Source: Desulfovibrio intestinalis
GTDB taxonomy: Bacteria > Desulfobacterota > Desulfovibrionia > Desulfovibrionales > Desulfovibrionaceae
Direction: 5' to 3'
NCBI RefSeq assembly: GCF_014202345.1
Contig: NZ_JACHGO010000008.1
Span: forward strand, 62,001 to 126,000
Length of the DNA: 64,000 bases
Shown: piece by piece, positions 7,489-16,093 of the stretch
Layout: each line of letters begins with the position of its first letter
Numbering within the stretch: the first letter of the stretch is position 1
Position numbers and translations under genes: made by a program
The notes under the pieces: generated by a model
What the model saw: the letters and a program-made list of their open reading frames with translations, nothing else
Told to the model about the DNA's origin: nothing
Databases searched by the model: none

Positions 7489-8261
7489 CGCACAACACCC
7501 GGCAGCCGCGATAAAACCCGAACAAGCAAGGCATCACAAACAGCACCAAGCACGGCTATAAGCACAATCCCGCTCAGCAGCACGTCCACCCGGCCATTCA
7601 TGCGCGCGTCCATAATCAGTGCGCCCAGGCCATCAGGCACGCCGGTAAGCTCTCCCAGCACCAGATAGGCAAAGCTCATCCCAAGCGCCACCCGCAAGCC
7701 TGCGCATACCTGCGGCATGGCCCACGGCAAAATAACCCCTGTAAAGAGCTTCGGGCGCGAGTATCCGAGCATGCGCCCCGCGTTGATCAGATTTTGCGGC
7801 ACTGACGCCGCAGCGGCAGCCGCGCTGAAATACACCGGAAAAAATCCCGCCAGTGCGATAAGACTGACGGTAGTCATAAATCCCACTCCAAGCCATATAA
7901 GGGCCAGAGGCAGCCAGCTTATACCCGGAACGGACTTCACCCCATTGATGGATGAAGACAGCAGGCGCGATACCGTGGAGCTTCTGCCCGACCACAACCC
8001 CAGAAGCAAACCGGGTACGACAGCCAGCGTATAGCCGCAGGCCACACGCCACAGGCTTGCAGCGGCGTCACCCCAGAAGCGCCCGCCGTAGGCCGATCCG
8101 TGGTCCCCCGCCATATAGGTAAAAATGGTACGGGCAACTTCCACAGGTGACGGAAGCAACCACTCTGAAACAAGGCCCAGCGCCGTTGCGGCCCACCATG
8201 CCGCCAGTATAAAAAGCGGGAGGCACCAGGGCAGGATTCGGGATTCCCTGCCGTCAGTCAT
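7485..8261 (-). CDS. ABC transporter permease (SsuC/TauC family)
   Basis: A 258-residue inner-membrane permease with about six hydrophobic segments. It carries the EAA-type cytoplasmic loop that contacts the ATPase (AAAAAASVPQNLINAGRMLG, followed by GVILPWAMPQVCAGLRVALG). It overlaps the binding-protein gene upstream by 8 bases and the ATPase gene downstream by 4, so the three are one operon. Length and layout are normal for the family. Confidence 0.88.
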   Translation of the reverse strand: MTDGRESRILPWCLPLFILAAWWAATALGLVSEWLLPSPVEVARTIFTYMAGDHGSAYGGRFWGDAAASLWRVACGYTLAVVPGLLLGLWSGRSSTVSRLLSSSINGVKSVPGISWLPLALIWLGVGFMTTVSLIALAGFFPVYFSAAAAAASVPQNLINAGRMLGYSRPKLFTGVILPWAMPQVCAGLRVALGMSFAYLVLGELTGVPDGLGALIMDARMNGRVDVLLSGIVLIAVLGAVCDALLVRVLSRLPGVVR

Positions 8262-9267
8262 GCTTGGCGGCGTCAGTGCGCAGGGCGTTTACAAAGGTAC
8301 GGTCTACAAGCTTGTTGTAATCCGGTTCCTGCTTGATGATGCCAAGGGCTTTCATGCGCGCGCCCAAGGCCGCCAGCCGCAGCATGAACGCATCATCCAT
8401 ATCCCACGTCAGTTCAATATTTCTGGCAGAGGCTTCAAGCAAACCGCGGTCTACGCCAAACAGGCCCGAAGCCGTATCCAGCCACAATTTTTTGTCTGCA
8501 ACCAAAGCTTCCGTGGCGGCCTTGTGCGCGGCAACCATTCGCAGGGCCTGATCTGGATGCTCTTTTATGAAATCCTCACGCATGAGCATGCCGCTGTTGA
8601 TCGTGCCAATGCTGTCCCCGTAATAAGGATAGGCCAGAATGCGCCCAAATCCCTGCATGACAGACTGTGTGGGAAAGGGTTCGCCAGAAAGAAAGGCATC
8701 CACATTGCCCTTGGCAAGGGCTGTCCCCATGTCAAAAAAATCAATGCGCATCAGCGTAACATCGCGGTCAGGGTCAATACCTTCGCGCTGCAGAAGCTCG
8801 CGCAGCAAAATTTCGTGCATGGTGCCGGGCACATAGGCGATGCGCTTTCCTTTAAGGTCAGCCGCCGTGTGTATGGGCCCGTCCTTTGCCACCACAAGGG
8901 CCGAGCACTTGCTGCCCAGTGTTGCCACAAGCTTGACGGGCTCCCCCCGTGAGGCGGCCTGAATCGCCAGCGCCAGCGTTGTGCCTGTCATGTCCAGACT
9001 GCCAGCAAGCAAGGCGGATTTTTGATCAGCAGGGTTCGTAAAGGGGTGCACATCAACCTTCAGACCCGGATTCGCCGATGCTGCATACTTTTCATACAAA
9101 AACGGCTGGATGGTCTGGGCGGTCTTCCAGGTGCCAACGTGCCAGACCTCAGCCGCTTGCGCCGCGCTCGACGCCCCCACAGCCCACATGCCTATTCCCA
9201 GCAGGGCAAGAACCCTAAGGACGCCGCGCAGGGTCGCGCCTGTCACATCTTTTTTACACGCTGCCAC
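8254..9267 (-). CDS. ABC transporter substrate-binding protein (NMT1/THI5/SsuA-like)
   Basis: A 337-residue periplasmic binding protein. The N-terminus has a basic stretch, a hydrophobic core (VLRVLALLGIGMWAVGASSAA) and a cleavage site near AQAAE. The mature part follows the NMT1/SsuA pattern, with ALLAGSLDMTGTTLALAI, ADLKGKRIAYVPGTMHE and a lever-like ALAKGNVDAFLSGEPF. The start is GTG at 9267, preceded by GGGGAGG with a 5-base spacer. It heads the three-gene importer operon. A sulfonate, a thiamine precursor or another small anion are all possible ligands. Confidence 0.87.
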   Translation of the reverse strand: MAACKKDVTGATLRGVLRVLALLGIGMWAVGASSAAQAAEVWHVGTWKTAQTIQPFLYEKYAASANPGLKVDVHPFTNPADQKSALLAGSLDMTGTTLALAIQAASRGEPVKLVATLGSKCSALVVAKDGPIHTAADLKGKRIAYVPGTMHEILLRELLQREGIDPDRDVTLMRIDFFDMGTALAKGNVDAFLSGEPFPTQSVMQGFGRILAYPYYGDSIGTINSGMLMREDFIKEHPDQALRMVAAHKAATEALVADKKLWLDTASGLFGVDRGLLEASARNIELTWDMDDAFMLRLAALGARMKALGIIKQEPDYNKLVDRTFVNALRTDAAKHD

Positions 9268-9927
9268 AGCGGCCTCCCCTCATAAAAATTCTATAGTGGA
9301 CGAGAATCCCACGAAATACACGCGCTCTGCCATCAGACTGCGCGTAAACAAGCTGAAATCAGCCCAAATCCGGCGGATACGTTTCAAACGCGAGCAGCTG
9401 CGCCGCCAGCATTTGCGCTGCCAGCCCTCTGTAATCAACTTTGGTTTGCTTGGGCTTTATCTAGTTGACCTAGTCTAGTATGGATATAAAAAACGCCACT
9501 TTTCTGCCCATGTCAACTTACCTTGCAAAAACATGTGATATATTCGGCTGTATCCACATAATTTTTTAGTTAAATCACTTTATCTTCATGTATGTCAGCA
9601 GCTCATAGCCGTGCAACACAACCATCAGGTTCAGAGCGGCGTTGATGAACACTGCACAGCTATTCAATGTAATTGCGGCATGTTGGCGTATTTTTCATTT
9701 GCAAGGCACGCTATCCTTTATTTTTCAGAATTTATTGACAAATATTAATAACATGGGGCAGTTCTTAGTATGAAATTCCGTCGGAACCAAAAATTGCCTA
9801 TCAACAGACGACGCACCCCATCCGCATTAAAAAAATCTGCTTTAATTCTGCAACTACAGCCATTCTGACTTTGCCTTGATTTATGGCTCCATAAGCGTAA
9901 ACCCGAAATTCAGCCGAGGAAAAGCCC
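9268..9927. other. 660-base divergent intergenic region
   Basis: This region lies between the importer operon (minus) and the histidine phosphatase gene (plus), so both promoters should be here. It is AT-richer than the flanks. A CTAG-rich partially palindromic stretch near 9460-9478 could be an operator. A TTGACA near 9735 lacks a convincing -10 partner. No coding sequence is supported. Confidence 0.45.
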
Positions 9928-11235
9928 ATGCACAAATTTTGGCATCTGATTTCCCTATGCCTTGCGCTCGGCCTGATCGCCACAACAACGGCAAAAAGTG
10001 AAGAAACCTCGTCTGTGAAGGATGAGGGTGAGCTTGTTCGTGTGGTCGTGCTTTCCCGGCATGGCGTGCGTTCTCCTACGCAATCCCGCGAAACGCTGGC
10101 CGCCTGGAGTACACGAACGTGGCCCCAATGGCCCGTGCAGCAGGGCTTGCTGACCAAACGAGGAGCCTTGCTGACATCCGCCATGTGGGAAAACCTGCGG
10201 CTACGGTTTATCCGTGCTGGCCTGGATCTGACCGCCGAGCAAGTTTATGTGCGTGCGGACGTGGATCAACGCACACAGGCCACGGCTCGCGCGCTGCTGG
10301 ACGGCCTGCACCTGTCCTCTACCCCCTTTGCCGTGTCCAAGGGCAGGCTTGACCCTCTGTTTCATCCCGTCAAGGCGGGCACATGCGCCTTTGATGCGCA
10401 ATCTGTACGTGAAGACATTCTGCGGCAGGCGGGAGGAAGCCTCGAACATCTGGCGCGTGAGCTTGAAGAACCGTTGCGGCGCATCAGCGACCTTGTGGCC
10501 CCGGTCAGCCCGGCGCTCTGCCAAAAGTGGAAGTTGCCCCCGGATTGTGCCCTTGCCGACATACCCGGGGTGATTGAAGTGAAGGGCAATGAGCATGCGG
10601 TCAATCTACAGGGCGGACTGGCCATAGCCTCCAGCCTGGCGGAAATATTTTTGCTGGAATACGCACAATGGCCAGACAAGCTGCCAGCCTGGGGTCAGGC
10701 CAACGACGCAGTGCTGCGCCAAATTTTGCCCATTCACAACAAGATTTTTGATCTGGTTAACCGTGCCCCCGCCGTGGCAGGCCCGCGAGGCAGCGCCCTG
10801 CTGCATGAAATGGCGGCAGCATTGGCCGGAACCCATGTGGATTCCCGTGTGAATCAGGCCCGGCTGACCGTACTTGTTGGGCACGACACCAATATTTCCA
10901 ACATCGGAGGACTGCTTGGCATAAACTGGCAGTTGCCTGAACAGGGAAACAGCGCTATTCCCCCTGCTGGCATGCTGGCGTTTGAGCTGCGGCAAAAGCA
11001 CTCGCAGCAGATGATACGCATCGTATTCTGTGCCCAGTCGCTGAACACAATGCGCGAGTGGACTGAAGCGGCTCCGCTGGCCGAAGCTGCGCCCGTCTGC
11101 GTGCCCGCGCGATTGACCTCTGGCGAAATGGCGCTATATACAGCAGAAGCCTTTTCGCAACGTGTTCAATCAGCTGTGCGGTCGCAATGCATGCCCGAAG
11201 AAGCGGAACACCTGCGCGAGCAGGCAGGTTTGTAA
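9928..11235 (+). CDS. exported histidine-type phosphatase (acid phosphatase/phytase family)
   Basis: A 435-residue branch-2 histidine acid phosphatase. A signal peptide covers residues 1-23. The RHGVRSP motif (residues 44-50) provides the phosphorylated histidine, and GHDTN near residue 320 supplies the HD acid/base pair. Relatives such as AppA phytase and Agp glucose-1-phosphatase release phosphate from organic esters in the periplasm. The exact substrate is open. GAGG upstream of the ATG supports the start. It is a single gene, not obviously in an operon; the next gene also encodes a phosphatase but lies 304 bases away. Confidence 0.9.
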   Translation: MHKFWHLISLCLALGLIATTTAKSEETSSVKDEGELVRVVVLSRHGVRSPTQSRETLAAWSTRTWPQWPVQQGLLTKRGALLTSAMWENLRLRFIRAGLDLTAEQVYVRADVDQRTQATARALLDGLHLSSTPFAVSKGRLDPLFHPVKAGTCAFDAQSVREDILRQAGGSLEHLARELEEPLRRISDLVAPVSPALCQKWKLPPDCALADIPGVIEVKGNEHAVNLQGGLAIASSLAEIFLLEYAQWPDKLPAWGQANDAVLRQILPIHNKIFDLVNRAPAVAGPRGSALLHEMAAALAGTHVDSRVNQARLTVLVGHDTNISNIGGLLGINWQLPEQGNSAIPPAGMLAFELRQKHSQQMIRIVFCAQSLNTMREWTEAAPLAEAAPVCVPARLTSGEMALYTAEAFSQRVQSAVRSQCMPEEAEHLREQAGL

Positions 11236-11539
11236 ACTGACGCTTTTGCCTTGCAAAGGCTGATGTTCACCTACTGCAAGGCGGGCATTGCCCTCAAATG
11301 GTCTGAATACGCGGGTGGCCGTGCTTTAACCGAGCAGGGGCCCATAAACACGAAGCATTGTTTGCGCAGCCCGAGCGAATCAGGCCGTCTAAGGATTTTC
11401 AATCCTTTCAGGTTGCGGTCCATACGCTCGGCTAGAGCATGTTCACTTTGAAAAAGTTTAACTGCTCCCAAGTTCATGAATACCACCCCTAGGGGTGATG
11501 CAATTATCTGGCTGAAGAGATTCACCCAAAAGAAGAATT
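11236..11539. other. intergenic region with a palindromic repeat
   Basis: The only structure seen is the imperfect palindrome at 11435-11467. No promoter or gene is clear. Confidence 0.45.
11435..11467. repeat. short palindrome, CTTTGAAAT family (copy 3)
   Basis: GAGCA at 11435-11439 and TGCTC at 11463-11467 close an imperfect inverted repeat centred on CTTTGAAAAAG. This is the same GAGCA-N-CTTTGAA layout as the copy near 35544. Confidence 0.55.
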
Positions 11540-12064
11540 ATGTATTCCTTAAATCACCAGCTTTTTCTGATTCTGAACGCTGACGAAACCTCACCAGTTT
11601 TTCTCATTGCAATTGCGCGGTTTCTGGCAGAATGGCCTATTGGCCTTGCTCTCATAATCGCTTTTTTCACCCTGGCCAGCCGAAAAACTGAACGTGTGGT
11701 GGTCATGCGTCTGCTGCTGACAGTGGCGCTCGCTATGTTTACAGCCTACGCGATCAGAAAAATCCATTACAATCCCCGTCCCTTTGTCATTGATTTGGGC
11801 CAGGCCTTTATTTCTCACGCAGCCACTTCATCCTTTCCCAGCTTTCACGGCACGCTGCTGTTCTCAATGGCCGCATCCCTGCTTTTCAGCCATAATGAGC
11901 GCTTTCCCGGTGTGTTGATCCTTCTGCTTGGCTTCATTACCGCGTGGGCACGAATATTCCTTGGTGTGCATTATCCTCTGGATATGTTTGGCGCTTTGGT
12001 TACAGCATTTCTTTCTGCTGCCATTGTTCACTGGTGTTTTCTTTTTCGCAGGCACCCGGCATAG
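11540..12064 (+). CDS. PAP2-family membrane phosphatase (undecaprenyl-diphosphatase-like)
   Basis: A 174-residue integral membrane phosphatase with about five hydrophobic segments. The three PAP2 motifs are present: K74-x5-RP at 74-81, PSFH at 100-103 and a third motif with R138, H144 and D148 (ARIFLGVHYPLD, where the usual serine before the arginine is alanine). Small proteins of this type (BcrC/YbjG/PgpB group) dephosphorylate undecaprenyl diphosphate or other lipid phosphates at the periplasmic face. The ribosome site is a weak AAGAAGAA. It may act in recycling the cell-wall carrier lipid. Confidence 0.85.
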   Translation: MYSLNHQLFLILNADETSPVFLIAIARFLAEWPIGLALIIAFFTLASRKTERVVVMRLLLTVALAMFTAYAIRKIHYNPRPFVIDLGQAFISHAATSSFPSFHGTLLFSMAASLLFSHNERFPGVLILLLGFITAWARIFLGVHYPLDMFGALVTAFLSAAIVHWCFLFRRHPA

Positions 12065-12507
12065 TTTCACAGAAATGCACTTTCTGCTGCGAAGCCACCG
12101 AAGAAGATGATGTGGGGGGCGGCAAAGCCTTCCCCGCACAATCGCAACTGCAATTCATCGTCTCTCTCTTGCTCTCTTACTGGCAAAGGCTGCCACAAAT
12201 ACAGCTCCGCTATTTTTCTACCAGTAAGCACCAGAGCGAGAGCCACATACATTTTGGGAGAACATACTCTCAAAATCACGCTGTCCTGCCATATTCGCAC
12301 TTTTTGCCCTCCCGCAGTTGAACCCGAGCTACCCCCACTTCTTTCCTTGTTTCTTGCCCCAACAACCGAACCCGCGCTCGACTGTCCACTCCTTGTCCAT
12401 TCCTGGCATTACCCGCCTATACCCACTTATAAGCGCCACCTCTGGGCCGCGTACACAGTACTGCCCGGCTGTAGATTCCTTTTCGCCGAAAACAAAAAGA
12501 TTGACAC
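12065..12507. other. intergenic region upstream of arsR
   Basis: About 440 bases without a supported gene. A weak inverted repeat (ATTTTGGGAGA ... TCTCAAAAT) lies near 12250-12275. The only clear regulatory signal is the arsR operator at its downstream edge. Confidence 0.45.
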
Positions 12508-12527
12508 ATTTCAATAAAAGTTGAAAT
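12508..12527. promoter_or_regulatory. ArsR operator upstream of arsR
   Basis: ATTTCAA-N6-TTGAAAT, extended on both sides to a perfect 9-bp inverted repeat (12506-12514 with 12521-12529). It starts beside a TTGACA -35-like hexamer (12501-12506) and ends 8 bases before the arsR start. The same motif with the same spacing precedes arsM, so this is very probably the repressor site used for autoregulation. Confidence 0.8.
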
Positions 12528-12535
12528 GTCACGGC

Positions 12536-12895
12536 ATGGATGTAACGCAAGCCAGCACTCTTTTTGAAGCCCTGTCTTCAGGCGTACGCCTTGAGCTGTT
12601 CAGACTGCTTGTACGTTTTGCTCCTGATGGCCTTGTGGCTGGCGAAATTGCCAAGCATCTCCAAATACCAGCCACCAATCTTTCATTTCATCTCAAAGGG
12701 CTTTTGCACACCGGGCTTATTTCTGTGGAAAAAGAAGGCCGCTTTCTGCGCTACCGGGCCAATATTCCCCTTATGCTGGACACAATCGCCTACCTGACAG
12801 AAGAGTGTTGCGCAGGCCACCCCGAAAAGTGCGCACAATACCGCAAACAAAGCTCGGTGGCTGACGCAGTGCTGCCTTCATGCCGCTGCAAGTAA
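12536..12895 (+). CDS. arsR: ArsR-family metalloid-responsive repressor
   Basis: A 119-residue winged-helix repressor. DNA binding is by residues ~30-75 (GEIAKHLQIPATNLSFHLKGLLHTGLI, then the wing EKEGRFLRYRA). Possible metalloid ligands are the C-terminal cysteines C91-C92 and C99 (ECCAGHPEKC), plus C116 and C118, rather than the classical helix-3 pair. That places it among ArsR variants that bind As(III) outside the recognition helix. The start at 12536 has no good Shine-Dalgarno sequence, and a TTG five codons earlier would lie inside the operator. arsM follows after 78 bases and carries the same operator. Confidence 0.88.
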   Translation: MDVTQASTLFEALSSGVRLELFRLLVRFAPDGLVAGEIAKHLQIPATNLSFHLKGLLHTGLISVEKEGRFLRYRANIPLMLDTIAYLTEECCAGHPEKCAQYRKQSSVADAVLPSCRCK

Positions 12896-12931
12896 CCCTG
12901 CTACAAGTGACTTCTCTTTTTTTGCCATAAC

Positions 12932-12951
12932 ATTTCAACTATATTTGAAAT
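12932..12951. promoter_or_regulatory. ArsR operator upstream of arsM
   Basis: ATTTCAA-N6-TTGAAAT again, in the 78 bases between arsR and arsM and 22 bases before the arsM start. Both half-sites and the spacer length are identical to the site in front of arsR; only the six spacer bases differ. This points to a second repressor-controlled promoter just for arsM. Confidence 0.8.
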
Positions 12952-12973
12952 ATTAAAACAAAAGGACACTGCC

Positions 12974-13819
12974 ATGTCGCAATCAAAAGACGTGAAAGCC
13001 AATCAGCAGGTGAAGGAAACTGTCCGCTCCGGGTATGCGGCCATAGCCTTGGGGCAGCAAAAATCGTGTTGCTCCAGCCAGCGCAGCGGGCAGGCCGATC
13101 CTGCCAAGCTGGCAGCATCACTGGGCTATGACGCAACCACTCTCGCTCGGCTGCCAGAAGGAGCTAACATGGGACTGTCATGCGGCAATCCGGTTGCCCT
13201 GGCTGCTCTTGAAGCAGGGCAAACCGTCCTGGACCTTGGCAGTGGCGGTGGATTTGATGTTTTTCAGGCAGGAGAAAGGGTAACGGCGACAGGACACGTC
13301 ATAGGCGTGGACATGACCCCGGAAATGCTCGCCAGGGCAAGAAACAATATTGCCTCCTACCTGCAGGTTACGGGGCTGGACAATGTGGAATTTCGCCTGG
13401 GCGAAATTGAGCATCTGCCTGTGGCCGACCACACGATAGACGTGGTTTTGTCCAACTGCGTCATCAATCTTTCGCCTGACAAACAGCAGGTCTGGAGCGA
13501 AATATTCCGGGTGCTGAAACCAGGAGGCAAGGCTGCGGTTTCTGACTTGGCCCTACTGCAACCCCTGCCGGAGAATATCCGGACTATGGCTTCTGCGCTG
13601 GTGGGTTGCGTGGCAGGGGCCATTCTTGTGGATGATGTCAGTCAGCTTCTAGAAACAACAGGGTTTACGCGCATCAAGCTCACCCCAAAACCTAGCTATA
13701 TACAAAGTATGCAGGACTGGAACGACCCCCTTTACGCAGAAATCGCACAAAATTTGCCAGATAAAAAAGAGTTGGCCGATTATGTAGTGAGCCTGTCCAT
13801 TGAGGCGTATAAAGAGTAA
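12974..13819 (+). CDS. arsM: arsenite S-adenosylmethionine methyltransferase
   Basis: A 281-residue cytoplasmic enzyme that methylates trivalent arsenic with S-adenosylmethionine. The SAM site is VLDLGSGGGFDVF (residues ~85-97), followed by GVDMTPEMLA. The cysteines expected for As(III) binding are present: C32/C33, C70 in MGLSCGNP and C162 in LSNCVINLSP. AAGGA 7 bases before the ATG sets the start. It pairs with arsR under a shared operator. No arsB/acr3 efflux gene or arsC reductase is in the window, so resistance here would rest on methylation alone unless such genes lie elsewhere. Confidence 0.93.
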   Translation: MSQSKDVKANQQVKETVRSGYAAIALGQQKSCCSSQRSGQADPAKLAASLGYDATTLARLPEGANMGLSCGNPVALAALEAGQTVLDLGSGGGFDVFQAGERVTATGHVIGVDMTPEMLARARNNIASYLQVTGLDNVEFRLGEIEHLPVADHTIDVVLSNCVINLSPDKQQVWSEIFRVLKPGGKAAVSDLALLQPLPENIRTMASALVGCVAGAILVDDVSQLLETTGFTRIKLTPKPSYIQSMQDWNDPLYAEIAQNLPDKKELADYVVSLSIEAYKE

Positions 13820-13909
13820 ACTGAAGAGCAATGCGCGTTTACTGCGGAATTTTGGCCTCAGATAATGTATTGGCCTGCGGTTATTAAAGTCGCGGGCCAC
13901 GCATTTCTC

Positions 13910-13938
13910 TTGACAGCTTTTTCAGTCCCCCGTACAGT
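13910..13938 (+). promoter_or_regulatory. promoter of the RRM protein gene
   Basis: TTGACA (13910-13915) and TACAGT (13933-13938) are 17 bases apart. This is close to sigma-70 consensus and would give a leader of about 95 bases before the RNA-binding protein gene. Confidence 0.7.
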
Positions 13939-14040
13939 GCTTTCACTGATTGGGTCCAGTATTTTTTTTTGCCAGAGACTTACGTGGGTAAGGCTTCCAG
14001 CGGAAAGTCTGCACCCATAACAACAAAATTGGAGTCTCAA

Positions 14041-14307
14041 ATGGCTATTTCTATTTACGTCGGCAACCTGCCCTGGTCCGCTACCGAAGACAGCGTGCGC
14101 GATCTCTTTTCCGCTCACGGCGAAGCCCTTTCCGTTAAGCTTATTTCTGACCGCGAAACCGGCCGCGCCCGTGGCTTTGGCTTTGTGGAAATGAACGAAG
14201 ACGACGCCCGCAACGCCATTGCCGCTCTGAACGGCGTGGAATTTGAAGGCCGCGCCCTGCGCGTGAATCAGGCCGAAGAAAAGCGTCCCGCGCCCCGCCG
14301 CTGGTAA
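14041..14307 (+). CDS. RNA-binding protein with a single RRM domain
   Basis: An 88-residue protein made of one RNA recognition motif: RNP2 is IYVGNL (5-10) and RNP1 is RGFGFVEM (44-51), with a short basic tail. Such small RRM proteins occur in cyanobacteria and delta-proteobacteria and are usually abundant RNA-binding or cold-responsive proteins. The targets here are unknown. The upstream frame is open, but the start at 14041 begins directly with the RRM fold. It has its own promoter and terminator, so it is a single-gene unit. Confidence 0.92.
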   Translation: MAISIYVGNLPWSATEDSVRDLFSAHGEALSVKLISDRETGRARGFGFVEMNEDDARNAIAALNGVEFEGRALRVNQAEEKRPAPRRW

Positions 14308-14330
14308 GCTCTTCTGAATAGATGATTCAA

Positions 14331-14354
14331 GGCCGCAAGCAATTGCGGCCTTTT
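14331..14354 (+). terminator. terminator of the RRM gene
   Basis: GGCCGCAA-GCAA-TTGCGGCC followed by TTTTCTTTT, 23 bases after the stop. A textbook intrinsic terminator. Confidence 0.9.
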
Positions 14355-14521
14355 CTTTTGCCCTTTGCACACCAGCCTGACGCTATTGCGTGTCACCGTT
14401 GCAATGCACTATCGTTGTACAAGAGTGCAGCGCGGTACAACGCAACGTGGAACATTTCAATTTGCAATGCTCAGGTGGCTGCGTGAGCAGACGCCCGCCG
14501 TGGAGGCGTAAGCGCAGCTTC

Positions 14522-14662
14522 AGCCGTTGCGACGCAGGCTTTAAGCGTTGTGACGAAGGAAACTACGCCTAAAGACAGCATGTGTAGCAACCCTGTTTTT
14601 TCTATGCAATCGCTGTCGCCATCCGTAAGCCCTTGGGGCAACGGCTGCCGCGAAGCTACGGA
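14522..14662. repeat. 141-bp dispersed repeat, copy 1
   Basis: It matches 60001-60141 with only two differences. The first nine bases, AGCCGTTGC, recur inverted as GCAACGGCT at 14638-14646, so the 125-base core has short terminal inverted repeats. Flanking sequence outside the repeat differs between the copies, which suggests a small transposed or conserved structured element. Confidence 0.8.
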
Positions 14663-14720
14663 TGAAGACAACACCGCTATTTATTTGCGGGATTAAACGC
14701 CGCAACGAGCGTGTATTAAA

Positions 14721-14744
14721 CTTTGAAAATACACATTTTCAAAG
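14721..14744. repeat. short palindrome, CTTTGAAAT family (copy 4)
   Basis: CTTTGAAAAT and ATTTTCAAAG form a perfect 10-bp inverted repeat around a 4-base loop, followed by CTAACCTACTCTAGA, a degenerate version of the GAGCA-type flank. Confidence 0.65.
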
Positions 14745-14904
14745 CTAACCTACTCTAGATTCTGCCGAAAGCAAAGCTGAGCGGTATACACGACGCCATA
14801 CAGCGTGAAGCACGCCCGCGCAACGCCGGAACATTGAACCTTATTCAAAGGTAAAATGACCTTGCAACGTTAAGCACTTCACACATAATCAACGCAGCAG
14901 ATAA

Positions 14905-14940
14905 AAAAGATCCCCTCATCAGTTGATGAGGGGATCTTTT
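14905..14940. terminator. bidirectional terminator of yajC-secDF
   Basis: AAAAGATCCCCTCATC and GATGAGGGGATCTTTT form a perfect 16-bp stem with a 4-base loop, with A and T runs on opposite sides. It lies 32 bases past the secF stop on the minus strand. Confidence 0.88.
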
Positions 14941-14972
14941 TATACATCCAAAGGTCTTTGAAAACGGTAGCG

Positions 14973-16076
14973 CTACACCACGCCGTGTTCGCCGGGCCGT
15001 TCGTACTGTTCCTTTCTCTGCACAAGGCGCACATAGAAGTCCGTGTCGCCCAGAGCCAAAAGGATGGCGGAAGAAACGTAGATGGAAGACGCCGTGCCCA
15101 CCACTACGCCAATAAGCATAGTGAGCGCGAAGTCATGAATAACGCCGCCGCCAAGGAAGTACAGGGCCAGCGTGGACAACAAGGTGGTGCCGCTGGTCAG
15201 GATGGTGCGCGAAAGAGTCTGGTTGACGCTCTTGTTGATAAGGTGCGCCATGTCCAGGTCAGGCGTGGCACGCAGATTTTCGCGCAGGCGGTCGTAAATA
15301 ATGATGGTGTCGTTGAGCGAAAAGCCCACCAAGGTCATCAGGGCCGCCATAACGTTGAGGTCGATTTCGACATTCATCAGCGATAGCAGGCCCACTGTTA
15401 TTGCAACGTCGTGTATAAGCCCCACGACGGCCCCTAGCGCAAAATTGAGTCGCAAGACAAAGCATACCGCCATGGTAATGCCCAGGGCCAGCAGCACAAG
15501 CCAGCCCATGCCCAACCCAGTGAGTCCGGCAACGTAAATGCCGCCCCAAAGAGCTGCGGCCATAATTGCGCCAGCCATCCAGCGCTGCTCAAAACGGCCA
15601 GAAATGTAGACCGCAATAAGCAGAATGGCGTAATAAAGCGCACTGAGGGCTTTATTGGTCAAATCCGCGCCCACCTTGGGGCCAACGATTTCAAGGCGCA
15701 CAATCTCTGCGGTGTTGCCGGGAAATGTCGCCGTAAGGGCTTCCATAACCGTCGTGCGCAGATGTGTGGCATCGGCATTTTCAGCGCTGCTGAAGCGCAG
15801 CAGGTAGTCCCGCCCGCCCTCACCAAAGCGCTGGGTGCTGATACCTGGCAATGCAGGGATGTCCAGGCCTTTTTTCAGGGCTTCGTCAGCAACGGGCTCC
15901 TGAAACTGCACCTGCACAATCACGCCGCCGGCAAAGTCGATGCCCATCTTGAGGCCATTACCCCAAACGGCAGAGATAATGCCTATAAGAATAAGCAGAA
16001 CCGAGACAGCATAGACCCAGTAGCGCTTGCCAATGAAGTCGATATTTGTATCGTGCTTGATAAAGGTAAAACTCAT
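14973..16076 (-). CDS. secF: protein translocase subunit SecF
   Basis: A 367-residue inner-membrane protein that, with SecD, uses the proton-motive force to help complete export through SecYEG. It has an N-terminal membrane segment (YWVYAVSVLLILIGIISAVWG) and a periplasmic domain beginning GLKMGIDFAGG. Five further membrane segments follow, with the FSLNDTIIIYDRLRENLR signature of SecF. The frame is open further upstream, but GGGAGG 5 bases before the ATG at 16076 decides the start. It begins 17 bases after secD ends. Confidence 0.95.
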   Translation of the reverse strand: MSFTFIKHDTNIDFIGKRYWVYAVSVLLILIGIISAVWGNGLKMGIDFAGGVIVQVQFQEPVADEALKKGLDIPALPGISTQRFGEGGRDYLLRFSSAENADATHLRTTVMEALTATFPGNTAEIVRLEIVGPKVGADLTNKALSALYYAILLIAVYISGRFEQRWMAGAIMAAALWGGIYVAGLTGLGMGWLVLLALGITMAVCFVLRLNFALGAVVGLIHDVAITVGLLSLMNVEIDLNVMAALMTLVGFSLNDTIIIYDRLRENLRATPDLDMAHLINKSVNQTLSRTILTSGTTLLSTLALYFLGGGVIHDFALTMLIGVVVGTASSIYVSSAILLALGDTDFYVRLVQRKEQYERPGEHGVV

Positions 16077-16093
16077 GACAGCCTCCCGGCGCG

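Larger units (their letters stand above)
14355..14904. other. intergenic region with repeats
   Basis: Between two terminators, this holds copy 1 of the 141-bp repeat (14522-14662) and a palindrome (14721-14744). Short reading frames on both strands recur in the second repeat copy, but I do not call them genes. Confidence 0.55.

Noticed and set aside
9735..9780. TTGACA as a promoter for the histidine phosphatase gene
   Set aside because: No acceptable -10 hexamer at a 16-18-base spacing, and it lies almost 200 bases from the gene.
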